A stretch of 64,000 nt of DNA, from contig NZ_FWFS01000008.1 in the NCBI RefSeq assembly GCF_900172375.1, positions 124,001-188,000 on the forward strand, written 5' to 3'. The notes under the pieces were generated by a model that was given only the letters and a program-made list of their open reading frames with translations, was not told the DNA's origin and did not search any database. How positions within the stretch are numbered: position 1 is the first letter of the stretch; every line of letters begins with the position of its first letter. This document shows positions 16,553-25,096 of this stretch, piece after piece. The position numbers and the translations under genes are program-made. The DNA is from Aquimixticola soesokkakensis (lineage in GTDB: Bacteria > Pseudomonadota > Alphaproteobacteria > Rhodobacterales > Rhodobacteraceae).

Positions 16553-17116
16553 TCAGGCGGCGACAGGCCGGACTTCCAGCACTTCGGGAATATAGTGGCG
16601 CAGCAGGTTCTCGATCCCCATTTTCAGGGTCAGCGTCGAGGAGGGGCAGCCCGCGCAAGCGCCCTGCATGTGGAGATAAACCACGCCCTTGTCGAAGCCG
16701 TAAAACGTGATGTCGCCGCCATCCTGGGCAACTGCAGGGCGCACGCGCGTATCGAGCAGTTCCTTGATCTGGTCCACTATATCGCCGTCCGGACCATCGT
16801 GCGCCGCGTGACCGGCCTGCGTGTTCGCTTCCCCTTCCATCACGGCCGCGCCGGATTGGAAGTGTTCCATGATTGCGCCCAGGATCGCGGGTTTGATGTG
16901 ATCCCAATCGGTCGCGTCGTCCTTTGTCACCGTGACAAAATCCCCGCCAAAGAACACAGCCGTCACACCCCCAACCGCGAAGACGCGTTTGGCGAGGGGC
17001 GATTTCTCGGCCGCTTCTGGCGTTGTGAAATCCGCGGTTCCGGCGTCAAGCACGGTCTGGCCGGGCAAAAACTTCAGCGTTGCGGGGTTCGGCGTGGATT
17101 CGGTCTGGATGAACAT
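16553..17116 (-). CDS. nfuA: Fe-S cluster carrier/scaffold protein NfuA (NifU family)
   Basis: 187 residues. The N-terminal Nfu domain (MFIQTESTPNPATLKFLPG) is followed by the NifU-like C-terminal domain with C154-A-G-C157, the cluster-binding CxxC. The protein delivers Fe-S clusters to target enzymes in the cytoplasm. It appears to head an nfuA-tsaB-rimI transcript. A perfect 19-bp dyad matching the Irr iron-control type lies just upstream of its promoter. Confidence 0.93.
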   Translation of the reverse strand: MFIQTESTPNPATLKFLPGQTVLDAGTADFTTPEAAEKSPLAKRVFAVGGVTAVFFGGDFVTVTKDDATDWDHIKPAILGAIMEHFQSGAAVMEGEANTQAGHAAHDGPDGDIVDQIKELLDTRVRPAVAQDGGDITFYGFDKGVVYLHMQGACAGCPSSTLTLKMGIENLLRHYIPEVLEVRPVAA

Positions 17117-17142
17117 GGCATGCTTTCCTACTGCTTGCGTGC

Positions 17143-17171
17143 GATATGCGCCTTTGCAGCGCCAGAGTCAA
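17143..17171 (-). promoter_or_regulatory. Predicted nfuA promoter
   Basis: Minus-strand TTGACT (17171-17166) and CATATC (17148-17143), 17 bases apart, about 27 bases before the nfuA ATG. The -35 lies one base from the Irr-like dyad. Confidence 0.5.
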
Positions 17172-17172
17172 G

Positions 17173-17191
17173 ATTTAGAACCGTTCTAAAT
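17173..17191. promoter_or_regulatory. Irr-type (ICE) iron-control operator candidate
   Basis: ATTTAGAAC-C-GTTCTAAAT is a perfect 19-bp dyad directly upstream of the nfuA -35 element. As I recall it, the iron control element bound by Irr in alphaproteobacteria centres on TTTAGAA and TTCTAAA half-sites. Placement and target (an Fe-S carrier gene) agree with Irr control. Confidence 0.6.
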
Positions 17192-17207
17192 TGTGGGTGC
17201 GCCGCGT

Positions 17208-17663
17208 TTACGTCGTCGCTTCAAGCCGCTCTTTGGACATCTCACCCGGAACGATGGTCATGGGGATCGGCAGGCTTCCGGCCTGTTTGGTCATGGCGGT
17301 GATCAGCGGGCCGGGACCGCCTTTTTCACTGGATGCGCCCAAAACAAGCACGCCGATTTCGGGGTCTTCGGTAATCTGCGCCAGAATTTCGACCACCGGT
17401 TCGCCTTCGCGGATCACCAGCACCGGATCGACCCCTTGGCGGTCACGCATCCATTTGGCGAACACTTCGAAATGGACCTCGATCCTTTCGCGGCTTTCCG
17501 CGCGCATAATGTCGGCAACGCCGATCCAGTGATTGAATTCATCCGGTGGAATGACCGACAGAATCGTAACGCCGGCTCCGGTATGGGCCGCGCGCATCGC
17601 TGCAAATCGCATGGCATTCAGGCATTCGCGACTATCGTCGAGCACAACAAGGAATTTGCGCAT
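17208..17663 (-). CDS. Universal stress protein family
   Basis: 151 residues from the ATG at 17663 (MRKFLVVLDDSRECLNAMRFA). The UspA fold shows VVLDDS at the N-terminus, an ATP-binding-like GASSEKGGPG stretch near residue 120, and a terminal beta strand (SLPIPMTIVPG). The reading frame continues upstream, but that part is arginine/proline-rich and non-homologous. It is on its own transcript with a long, structured upstream region. General stress role inferred from the family. Confidence 0.85.
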   Translation of the reverse strand: MRKFLVVLDDSRECLNAMRFAAMRAAHTGAGVTILSVIPPDEFNHWIGVADIMRAESRERIEVHFEVFAKWMRDRQGVDPVLVIREGEPVVEILAQITEDPEIGVLVLGASSEKGGPGPLITAMTKQAGSLPIPMTIVPGEMSKERLEATT

Positions 17664-18231
17664 GAGGTCTCTCCCGTCGGGCGTGCCCGTTGGCCCGCCG
17701 CTTTCGGGGATCATGATACAGCGCGCCGCGCCGTGCAACCTTGGTTGCGCGGGGGGCACGGCCTGACCCGGCACGGGGCGGCGATTGCGTCGGCGCGGTG
17801 CAAGTGGTCGGAGTGCCGCCTCCGGCAGGAAAAGACCGGAGACGGCAAGCAGCGGGGTCGGGGACGAACCGCAGCGCTGCAATGGACGCGAAAAGCCATC
17901 TCTTGGGAAGACATCTCGGACGGGACACACCGAGGCTCTTCGGTCCAGTTCTCTCTAGCGCAGCATTGTTTCCAAAATACGACAACAAGCGTTCTTGAAA
18001 GGGCGCAGATGCGGGAATGATACCGGTCGGGGGCTGCAAATTATTGTGAATTGCGCAGAGCGGGCGATCTGGGGGAGATTGCGCTAAAATACAGGGGGCG
18101 CGCGCGATGGTTTTTTCCGCATCGCTTGCATCGTGCCCCGCCGCGCCGCCTCGGGCTTTGCCCGACTTTGACCAACATGACCCCCGCCGTCGCCGCGAAT
18201 GACAGCATCGGGTCCAAAAAACAGGCATAAA
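17664..18231. other. 568-bp gap with strong hairpins between usp and the L,D-transpeptidase gene
   Basis: No credible ORF was found. There is a 10-bp stem (CCGTGCAACC with GGTTGCGCGG, one G-U, 17731-17740 with 17743-17752), a longer 11-of-12-bp stem (17814-17825 with 17836-17847, 10-base loop whose minus-strand version is TCTTTTCCTG) and a short hairpin TCGGGC-TTT-GCCCGA at 18151-18165. It must hold both divergent promoters and could also encode a small RNA or a long 5' leader for usp. Confidence 0.4.
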
Positions 18232-18828
18232 ATGAGCATTATTTCCAGACGCACCGCCCTGCGCATGGCGTTGAGCACACCGTTTCTTTCCCTTGCTGGC
18301 ATGGCGCAGGCGCAAGAAATCGGGCTGACTCTGCCCGATGACCTCGCCAACCCCGATGGCGTGCGCAACAACGTGTCGGGGTTTCGCCGCATTGACTGGC
18401 GTGACCATTTCGACAGTCTGAATGCCAATGGCACGATTGTCGCGGATACGGTCAGCCGCGCGCTGCATTTCTGGAGCGGCGATGGCGGCACCTATAAACT
18501 GTACCCGACCTCGGTGCCTGTCACCGACGAGTTGACGCGGCGCGGCTACACCGAAGTGGTCAAAAAGGTCGACGGTCCGACCTGGACGCCGACGCCTTCG
18601 ATGCGCGAACGCGATCCCAGCCTGCCTGCTGTCGTGCCCGCCGGGCCGCAAAACCCGCTGGGCACCCATGCGCTTTACCTGAGCTGGCAGTATTACCGCA
18701 TCCACGGCACGCATGACACGCGTAAGATCGGGCGGAGGTCTTCGGATGGCTGCATCGGCCTGTACAACGAACAGATCGCGGATCTTTACAGCCGTGTGTC
18801 GGTCGGCGCGCAGGTGAAACTGGTCTAG
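18232..18828 (+). CDS. L,D-transpeptidase family protein with Tat-like signal
   Basis: 198 residues. The N-terminus (SIISRRTALRMALSTPFLSLAGMAQAQ) has twin arginines before a hydrophobic stretch, so export, possibly through Tat, is likely. The YkuD domain keeps H158-G and S-S-D-G-C174, the catalytic cysteine. The usual arginine after GCI is a glycine (GCIGL). Such enzymes cross-link peptidoglycan or attach proteins to it. ATG 18232 is preferred over the ATG at 18199, because it places the arginines at the normal distance. Confidence 0.85.
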   Translation: MSIISRRTALRMALSTPFLSLAGMAQAQEIGLTLPDDLANPDGVRNNVSGFRRIDWRDHFDSLNANGTIVADTVSRALHFWSGDGGTYKLYPTSVPVTDELTRRGYTEVVKKVDGPTWTPTPSMRERDPSLPAVVPAGPQNPLGTHALYLSWQYYRIHGTHDTRKIGRRSSDGCIGLYNEQIADLYSRVSVGAQVKLV

Positions 18829-18865
18829 GGCACGGCGTTCGCGCCTCCCTTACGGACAAACAGCA

Positions 18866-18898
18866 AAAAGGGGCCTCCCGATGGGTGAGGCCCCTTTT
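18866..18898. terminator. Bidirectional terminator between the transpeptidase gene and trpS
   Basis: A perfect 12-bp stem (AAAAGGGGCCTC at 18866-18877 with 18887-18898) and a 9-base loop, with A- and T-runs at the two sides. It sits between convergent genes. Confidence 0.88.
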
Positions 18899-18922
18899 GT
18901 GTCTTTGGTGTGCACCTGCGCC

Positions 18923-19942
18923 CTAGCGCACGAAGCCCATAATGTCGAAGGTTTTGGCAAGGATCGGCTGGGCGATTTCATTGGCCCGCTCGGCACCGCG
19001 TGCCATCAGCCGGTCGATTTCCGCCGGATCGGCCATCAAACGGGCCATCTCACCCGAGACGGGCGCAAGTTTTTCCACCGCCAGATCGGCCAGCGCGGGT
19101 TTGAAGCGGCCCCAACCGGCGCCCGCATACTCCGCGATCACCTGCGCGTTCGTCATGTCCGACAGGGCGGCGTAGATGTTGACGAGGTTGCGCGCCTCGG
19201 GGCGATCCGTCAGACCCTCAAGCGTTTCAGGCAGCGGTTCGGCATCCGACTTTGCCTTTTTGAACTTCTTGGCGATGGTGTCGGCATCATCGGTCATGTT
19301 GATGCGTTCCATGTCGCTTTCGCCGGACTTGGACATCTTTTTCGTGCCGTCACGCAGGTTCATCACCCGCATGGCCGGACCCTCGATGACCGGCTCGGTC
19401 TGGGGGAAGAAATCGGTTTTGTAGTCGTGGTTGAATTTGTTGGCGATGTCGCGGGTCAATTCCACATGTTGTTTCTGATCCTCGCCCACCGGCACATGGG
19501 TGGCGTGATAGAGCAAAATATCGGCGGCCATCAGCGAGGGGTAGGCATAAAGCCCCAGCGATACGCCTTCGGCATTCTCGCCCGCTTTGTCCTTGAACTG
19601 GGTCATGCGGTTCATCCAGCCCACACGGGCCACGCAGTTGAACAACCAGCCAAGTTCGGCATGGGCCGAGACGCGCGCCTGATTGAACAGAATGCTCTTT
19701 TCGGGATCGATGCCTGCGGCCAGATAGCCTGCGGCCACTTCGCGTGTCGCATGGCGCAGATCCGCCGGGTCCTGCCAGACGGTGACGGCATGCATGTCCA
19801 CCACGCAGTAAATGGTTTCGAAATCACTGCCTTGCATATCGACAAAGCGCTTGATCGCGCCCAGATAGTTACCAAGGGTGAGGCCGCCCGAGGGTTTGAT
19901 CCCCGAGAAAACGCGTGGGGTAAAGACAGGCTGGGCCATCAT
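18923..19942 (-). CDS. trpS: Tryptophanyl-tRNA synthetase
   Basis: A class I synthetase of 339 residues from ATG 19942 ([19 protein letters not shown]). It has the HIGH-equivalent LTLGNYLGA and the KMSKS motif ([10 protein letters not shown]). It charges tRNA-Trp. A GGAG sits just upstream of 19942; an in-frame extension to 20023 would overlap the divergent gene and lacks family similarity. It diverges from the rhomboid-like gene with only 73 bases between them. Confidence 0.95.
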   Translation of the reverse strand: MMAQPVFTPRVFSGIKPSGGLTLGNYLGAIKRFVDMQGSDFETIYCVVDMHAVTVWQDPADLRHATREVAAGYLAAGIDPEKSILFNQARVSAHAELGWLFNCVARVGWMNRMTQFKDKAGENAEGVSLGLYAYPSLMAADILLYHATHVPVGEDQKQHVELTRDIANKFNHDYKTDFFPQTEPVIEGPAMRVMNLRDGTKKMSKSGESDMERINMTDDADTIAKKFKKAKSDAEPLPETLEGLTDRPEARNLVNIYAALSDMTNAQVIAEYAGAGWGRFKPALADLAVEKLAPVSGEMARLMADPAEIDRLMARGAERANEIAQPILAKTFDIMGFVR

Positions 19943-20015
19943 GCTCTCCGTCACTGGAATTATGCTTGTCATTCGCTTACCCATGCGAGGCACAAGCGTC
20001 AAGGAAAGCCCCGAT

Positions 20016-20729
20016 ATGAGCAACCGCAGCCCCTTTATTCCGCCCTCCGATCCTTCGGGTCACGGCGGCCCCGTAAACCCCTTGCCGCCGGTGGTCGTGG
20101 CGCTGGCGTTGCTGCTGGCGGGGATCGAGCTGTATTTTCAGGCGGGGTCTTACGGGCTTTTGGGCCAAAACGGCATCGGTGCGCGGGTCAATGCCATTCA
20201 GGATTTCGGCTTTTTCGACACGGTGTTCGAGGCGATGCGCCTGCAAGGGCAGTGGCCGCTGTCTCATGTGATGCGCTTTTTCACCTATGCGTTCGTCGGT
20301 GGCGCGATGACCCAGACGGTGTTTGTCATCGTCTTTCTGCTGGCACTGGGCAATATGGTGGGGCGGCATTTCGGCCAGATCGCTGTCGTGGCGATTTTCG
20401 CGATTTCGACCGTTGCCGGTTCGCTGGCCTACGGGTTCCTTGTCAATTCCGAGTACCCGCTGATCGGGGGCTACCCCGGGGTGTACGGGTTGATCGGGGG
20501 CTATACGTTCATGCTGTACGTGGGGCTTGGGCAGCTGCACCAAAACCAGATGCGCGCATTTTCCCTGATCGGGATGCTGATGGGCATCCAGCTTTTGTTC
20601 GGGGTGATTTTCGGGGGCACAGCCGATTGGGTCGCGGATCTTGCCGGATTTACCGCCGGTTTGATCACCGCGACCCTGATGGTGCCCGGAGCGTTCCGGC
20701 GCATTCTGGAACGCATCCGCAAACGCTAA
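20016..20729 (+). CDS. Rhomboid-fold membrane protein lacking the catalytic residues
   Basis: 237 residues with about six membrane helices. The fold aligns well with GlpG: RFFTYAF...[12 protein letters not shown] for RYFTHAL...[23 protein letters not shown] for GLSGVVYALMGY, and [10 protein letters not shown] for AHIAGLAVGL. The catalytic serine is P154, the catalytic histidine is D208, and the GlpG positions H145, H150 and N154 become G95, Q100 and V104. It should not be a protease. Inactive rhomboids elsewhere act as membrane-protein chaperones or quality-control factors. ATG 20016 follows AAGGAAAG. Confidence 0.8.
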   Translation: MSNRSPFIPPSDPSGHGGPVNPLPPVVVALALLLAGIELYFQAGSYGLLGQNGIGARVNAIQDFGFFDTVFEAMRLQGQWPLSHVMRFFTYAFVGGAMTQTVFVIVFLLALGNMVGRHFGQIAVVAIFAISTVAGSLAYGFLVNSEYPLIGGYPGVYGLIGGYTFMLYVGLGQLHQNQMRAFSLIGMLMGIQLLFGVIFGGTADWVADLAGFTAGLITATLMVPGAFRRILERIRKR

Positions 20730-20738
20730 GGCAGGGCG

Positions 20739-22280
20739 TCACCCGCCCCGCTTGAGACTGCGTTTCAACTGCCCCAAATTGGTCGCACCGATCACATGGC
20801 CTATGCCGAAATAGACCACAGCCGACACCGCGACCAGCACCAGAACGCACAGGGGCCGCGAGAAGGCAAAGAGCGGCGCAAGCGCGCCGTTCACCGCCCA
20901 AAGCGCACCGCCCATGATCACCGCCGCCACGAGAATACGCGGTGCCCGTTTGGTGAGCCGCGCGTCAAATAGCGCGGCATCGCCGAACCTGCGGCTCCCC
21001 GACCAAAGCTGGCCCACCATCACCCAGGCCGCCAGGGTCGTGGCGACGGCGGCCGCATAAAAGCCGATGACAAAGGACAGCCCGACCGCCAAAGCCGCGT
21101 TCACTACCATGGCCACCACGGCAAAGCGAAACGGGGTTTTGGTGTCCTCGCGCGCGAAATAGAGCGGTTGCAGCACTTTTTGGAGCACGAAAGCGGGCAG
21201 GCCGAGACCATAGATCGCCACCGCAAGCGCCGTTGTATGGGCATCCTCCACGCTGAACCGCCCCCGCTGGAACAGGGTCGCGATCAACTCGTAAGGGATG
21301 ACCATCAAGGCAACGGCCGCTGGCACGGTCAGCAGCAGGGCAAATTCCGTGGCGCGGTTGAATGCGTCACGCCCGCCAAGGCTATCGCCTGCAGAGAGGC
21401 GGCGCGACAGATCCGGCAAAAGCACCACGCCGATGGCAATGGCGACCACCCCAAGGGGCAGTTGGTACAAACGATCCGCAAGGTTGAGATATTGCAGCGC
21501 GCCGTCCTGACTGAAGGAGGCGACCTGACGCCCGACCAGCAGGTTGATCTGCACAACACCGCCCGCCAGGGCCGCAGGGCCCGCCAGAACCAGCAAGCGT
21601 TTGATTTCGGGGGTGAACTTTGGAAGGCGCGGCACAAGCCTGTAGCCCGCCCGCCGCGCGGCTTCCCAGACGATGGCAAGCTGTACGAGGCCCGCAACCG
21701 GCACGCCCCAGACAAGCGCCTGCGCCACGTCAAAGCCCAGCTTATGCGCTCCCCACATCGCCAGCGAGAGGATGATGTTCAAAAACACCGGCGCGGCGGC
21801 GGCGGCGGCAAAACGCCCCGTGGCGTTCAAAACGCCCGAGCATAGGGCCGCGAGCGAGATGAACAGAATATAGGGAAAAATCACGCGGCCATAGTCGGTC
21901 GCGAGATCAAAGCGGGCGTCCCCGATGAATCCGGCCGCCATCGCCGAGACGAGGAAGGGCATGAAAACCGTCCCCAAAACCGTCAAAACGATCAGCAAGG
22001 AGGCGAGCGCATTGGCGGCGTCCTGTGCAAAGCCGCGCGCATCCTCGCCCGCTTCGACCTTTTTGGAAAACAGCGGCACAAAAGCGACGTTCAACGTGCC
22101 TTCGGCAAAGAAACGGCGAAACATATTGGGCAGAGAAAAGGCCACAACAAAGGCTTCGGCGGCGGGACCTGCACCAAGGTAAGCGGCGATCAGCGCGTCA
22201 CGGACAAAGCCCAGCACGCGGCTGCCCAATGTCCATCCCCCGACCGTCAAGAACCCGCGCATCAAGCGCACCGGCTTCAT
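20739..22280 (-). CDS. murJ: Lipid II flippase MurJ
   Basis: 513 residues, about 14 membrane helices, MATE/MOP-like. The start MKPVRLMRGFLTVGGWTLGSRVLGFVRDALIAAYLGAGP and FRRFFAEGTLNVAFVPLF are diagnostic of MurJ. It moves lipid II across the inner membrane for peptidoglycan synthesis. Its ATG overlaps the glnD stop by four bases, so the two genes are coupled, an arrangement common in alphaproteobacteria. Confidence 0.95.
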   Translation of the reverse strand: MKPVRLMRGFLTVGGWTLGSRVLGFVRDALIAAYLGAGPAAEAFVVAFSLPNMFRRFFAEGTLNVAFVPLFSKKVEAGEDARGFAQDAANALASLLIVLTVLGTVFMPFLVSAMAAGFIGDARFDLATDYGRVIFPYILFISLAALCSGVLNATGRFAAAAAAPVFLNIILSLAMWGAHKLGFDVAQALVWGVPVAGLVQLAIVWEAARRAGYRLVPRLPKFTPEIKRLLVLAGPAALAGGVVQINLLVGRQVASFSQDGALQYLNLADRLYQLPLGVVAIAIGVVLLPDLSRRLSAGDSLGGRDAFNRATEFALLLTVPAAVALMVIPYELIATLFQRGRFSVEDAHTTALAVAIYGLGLPAFVLQKVLQPLYFAREDTKTPFRFAVVAMVVNAALAVGLSFVIGFYAAAVATTLAAWVMVGQLWSGSRRFGDAALFDARLTKRAPRILVAAVIMGGALWAVNGALAPLFAFSRPLCVLVLVAVSAVVYFGIGHVIGATNLGQLKRSLKRGG

Positions 22281-25096
22281 TTCGCGCGCGCACGCTCTGC
22301 GCCGCGCGTGATCGCCTCGCGCAGTTTCTTTTCAAGCGCCTTGAGGCGCGTTTCCGAATGAAGCTTCATGCCGAACATGTCCTTGACGTAGAAACTATCC
22401 ACGACTTGCGCGCCATATGTGGCGATCTGGGCGGTGGAAATTGTGATGTTATTGGCCGCAAGGGCCCGCGTGAGATCATACAACAAGCCGGGCCGATCAC
22501 GGGTATCGACTTCGACGATGGTGAAGATCTCGGAGCCCTCATTATCGAAACTGATCGAGGTCGGCACGTTAAATTTGCTTTCGCGCTTTTTGATCTTGTC
22601 GCGATCTTTCAGCGCGTCGCGCGCCACTACTTCGCCGCGCAGGGTTTTGGAAATCATCTGCTTGAGGCGGGGCAGGCGGGCGGTGTCATAGGGGGATTCA
22701 TCGCCGTCCTGAATCCAGAAAATCGCGGTGGCATAGCCGTCCTTGGACGTAAAGGTCCGCGCATCGACGACATTGGCGCCCACCAGTGCAATCGCACCCG
22801 CCAAACGCGAGAAAATCCCCGGATGGTCGACCAGCGCAAAACAGGCGCGGGTCGCATCGCGGTCCTCGTCGGGCATCAGGTCGACATGGATTTCATCGTC
22901 GCGCATGTCCTTGAGAAGATTTGCGAAAATGACATGCGCCGAGGTCGGCAAGCCCTGCCAGTAGGGGCCGTAGTGGCGCTGGGTCTCGCGCTTGATTGCG
23001 GCCGGTTCCCAATCGGTGAGTGCTTCGCGCAGATGGCGCTTGGCCTCGCCTTCGCGGGCCTCGCGGTTCAGCGCCTCCATGCCGCCTTCCAGCGCAAGCG
23101 CGGTCTGGCGGTGCAGGTTGCGCAAAAGCTGCGCCTTCCAGTTGTTCCAGGTGTTGGGCCCGACGCCGCGAATGTCACAGACGGTCAGAACCGTCAGCAA
23201 ATCGAGCCGCGAGCGCGACCGCACCGCTTTGGCGAAATCGCGCACGGTGCGCGGATCGGAAATATCGCGTTTCTGCGCGATGTCCGACATCAACAGGTGA
23301 TAGCGCACCAGCCATTCGACCGTCTCGCATTCCGCCGGTTTCAGGCCCAGACGCGGGCAAATGCGCCGGGCGATTTGCGCGCCGATGATCGAATGATCCT
23401 CGGGCCGCCCCTTGCCGATGTCATGAAGCAGCAGGGCGACATAAATCACCTTGCGATTGACCCCATCCTTGAGGATTCCCGAGGCAATCGGCAGCTCCTC
23501 GACCAGTTCGGCCTTTTCGATCTCGGCAAGGGTTTTGATGCATTGGATCGTGTGCTCGTCAACGGTGTAGCTGTGATACATGTTGAATTGCATCATCGCG
23601 ACAATGTTCTGGAATTCGGGAATGAAGGCCCCGAGCACGCCGATTTCGTTCATCCGGCGCAGGCCGCGTTCGGGGTTGCCATGCTTGAGCATGATGTCGA
23701 AAAAGATGCGGTTGGCTTCGGGATTGCGCCGCATATCGTCATCGATCAGACGCAGGTTCGCGGCGATCAGGCGCATCGCGTCGGGATGGATCAGATACCC
23801 CGTGCGCAGGGTTTCGTTGAAAATGCGGATCATATTCAACTTGTCGGCAAGGAAAGCCTGCGGATCGACCAGCGCAAGGCGGTTGTGCACGATCTTGTAA
23901 AGGGTGCCGACCTTTTTCGTGCGGCTCAGCATCCGTTGAAGCGAGGGGGCCGGTTTGAGGTGCTGTGCTTCGAGGGCGGCCAGCAGAATGCGGGTCAGCT
24001 CGCCTACGCGGGTGGCGTGGCGAAAGTAGTCCTGCATGAACACTTCGACGGCGCGCCGCCCGCGAATGTCGACATAGCCCAACCGTTCGGCGACCTCGGG
24101 CTGCATGTCGAATGTCAGCTGGTCCATACCGCGATTGGCCGCAAGATGCAGGGCGTTGCGCGTGGCCATCAAGAAATTCTCGGCTTGGCGGAATTGGGCA
24201 TATTCCTCGCGGGTAAAGACGCCCAAATCCACCAGATCCGCCGCGACACGCACGTCATTCACGTATTTTGCAATCCAGTACAGCGATTGCAGGTCGCGCA
24301 GGCCGCCTTTGCCCTCTTTGACATTCGGCTCGACAACGTAGCGCTGGTTGCCCTGTTTTTTCAGCCGCTCGGTGCGTTCTTCCAGTTTGGCTGTGACAAA
24401 CTCGGGGCCTGTGCTGCGGAACAATTCGGTGCGCAGCCGCGTCAGCAATTTTTCTTTCAGCGCGAGGTCGCCGGCAAGAAACCGCAGTTCCAGCATCGCG
24501 GTGCGGATGGTGAAATCCTCGCGGCCCAGCGTCAGGCATTCTTTGACGGTGCGGCTGGCATGTCCCACTTTGAGATGCAGATCCCAGAACATGTAGAGCA
24601 TGCTCTCGATCAGGTTTTCCATCCGCCCCGTGATTTTCGCGGGCGATAGAAACAACAGGTCCACATCGGAAAAGGGCGACATTTCGCGCCGCCCGTAGCC
24701 ACCCACCGCCAGCACCGCGATATTGTCCTTGTCGGAGGGTTCGACAATCGGGTGCAATTTGACGCTGGCCACCCAGAGCACGGCTCCCACAAGGCAATCC
24801 GTGAGCCAGGCATAGGCCAGAACCGCAGGGCGCGCATCAAGCGGTCGCTTGGCGATACCGGCGGCAATGGCGGCGCGCCCGCGCGTATTCGCCTCGCTCA
24901 GGATCTGAACGGTGACTTTGCGCACATCGGCGGGTGTTTGCGCCGCGTCGATCGCGGTCTCCAAGTCGGCGGACGCCGCCGCGATGTCAAAAATCGCAGC
25001 GGCGTCACAGATCAGATCCTCGGGAGGAGGCAGGATGGTGGTGGTGAGGGCTGGCTCAGAAGCCAGCGCCACCGAAGGAGCGTGGGGCAGGGTCAA
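22277..25096 (-). CDS. glnD: Bifunctional PII uridylyltransferase/uridylyl-removing enzyme
   Basis: 939 residues in the full frame. The nucleotidyltransferase domain has GGYGRREMSPFSDVD (about 132-146). The HD domain has ALLLHDIGKG, and two ACT domains follow (CFALVDHPGIFSRLAGAI and VDTRDRPGLLYDLTRAL), where glutamine is sensed. It uridylylates PII under nitrogen limitation. The start is uncertain: the frame begins with TTG at 25096, inside the end of the upstream gene, and GTG at 25072 is an alternative. Coupled to murJ downstream. Confidence 0.94.
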   Translation of the reverse strand: MTLPHAPSVALASEPALTTTILPPPEDLICDAAAIFDIAAASADLETAIDAAQTPADVRKVTVQILSEANTRGRAAIAAGIAKRPLDARPAVLAYAWLTDCLVGAVLWVASVKLHPIVEPSDKDNIAVLAVGGYGRREMSPFSDVDLLFLSPAKITGRMENLIESMLYMFWDLHLKVGHASRTVKECLTLGREDFTIRTAMLELRFLAGDLALKEKLLTRLRTELFRSTGPEFVTAKLEERTERLKKQGNQRYVVEPNVKEGKGGLRDLQSLYWIAKYVNDVRVAADLVDLGVFTREEYAQFRQAENFLMATRNALHLAANRGMDQLTFDMQPEVAERLGYVDIRGRRAVEVFMQDYFRHATRVGELTRILLAALEAQHLKPAPSLQRMLSRTKKVGTLYKIVHNRLALVDPQAFLADKLNMIRIFNETLRTGYLIHPDAMRLIAANLRLIDDDMRRNPEANRIFFDIMLKHGNPERGLRRMNEIGVLGAFIPEFQNIVAMMQFNMYHSYTVDEHTIQCIKTLAEIEKAELVEELPIASGILKDGVNRKVIYVALLLHDIGKGRPEDHSIIGAQIARRICPRLGLKPAECETVEWLVRYHLLMSDIAQKRDISDPRTVRDFAKAVRSRSRLDLLTVLTVCDIRGVGPNTWNNWKAQLLRNLHRQTALALEGGMEALNREAREGEAKRHLREALTDWEPAAIKRETQRHYGPYWQGLPTSAHVIFANLLKDMRDDEIHVDLMPDEDRDATRACFALVDHPGIFSRLAGAIALVGANVVDARTFTSKDGYATAIFWIQDGDESPYDTARLPRLKQMISKTLRGEVVARDALKDRDKIKKRESKFNVPTSISFDNEGSEIFTIVEVDTRDRPGLLYDLTRALAANNITISTAQIATYGAQVVDSFYVKDMFGMKLHSETRLKALEKKLREAITRGAERARAK

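Noticed and set aside
17664-18231. tRNA, tmRNA, RNase P or SRP RNA gene in the long gap
   Set aside because: No cloverleaf, CCA-type end or recognisable conserved core of these RNAs could be found on either strand.
22025-24649. An 874-codon open frame on the plus strand
   Set aside because: It is antisense to murJ and glnD, both clear families on the minus strand, and its translation is low-complexity and Arg/Gly/Gln-rich. GC-rich codon use keeps this frame open by chance.
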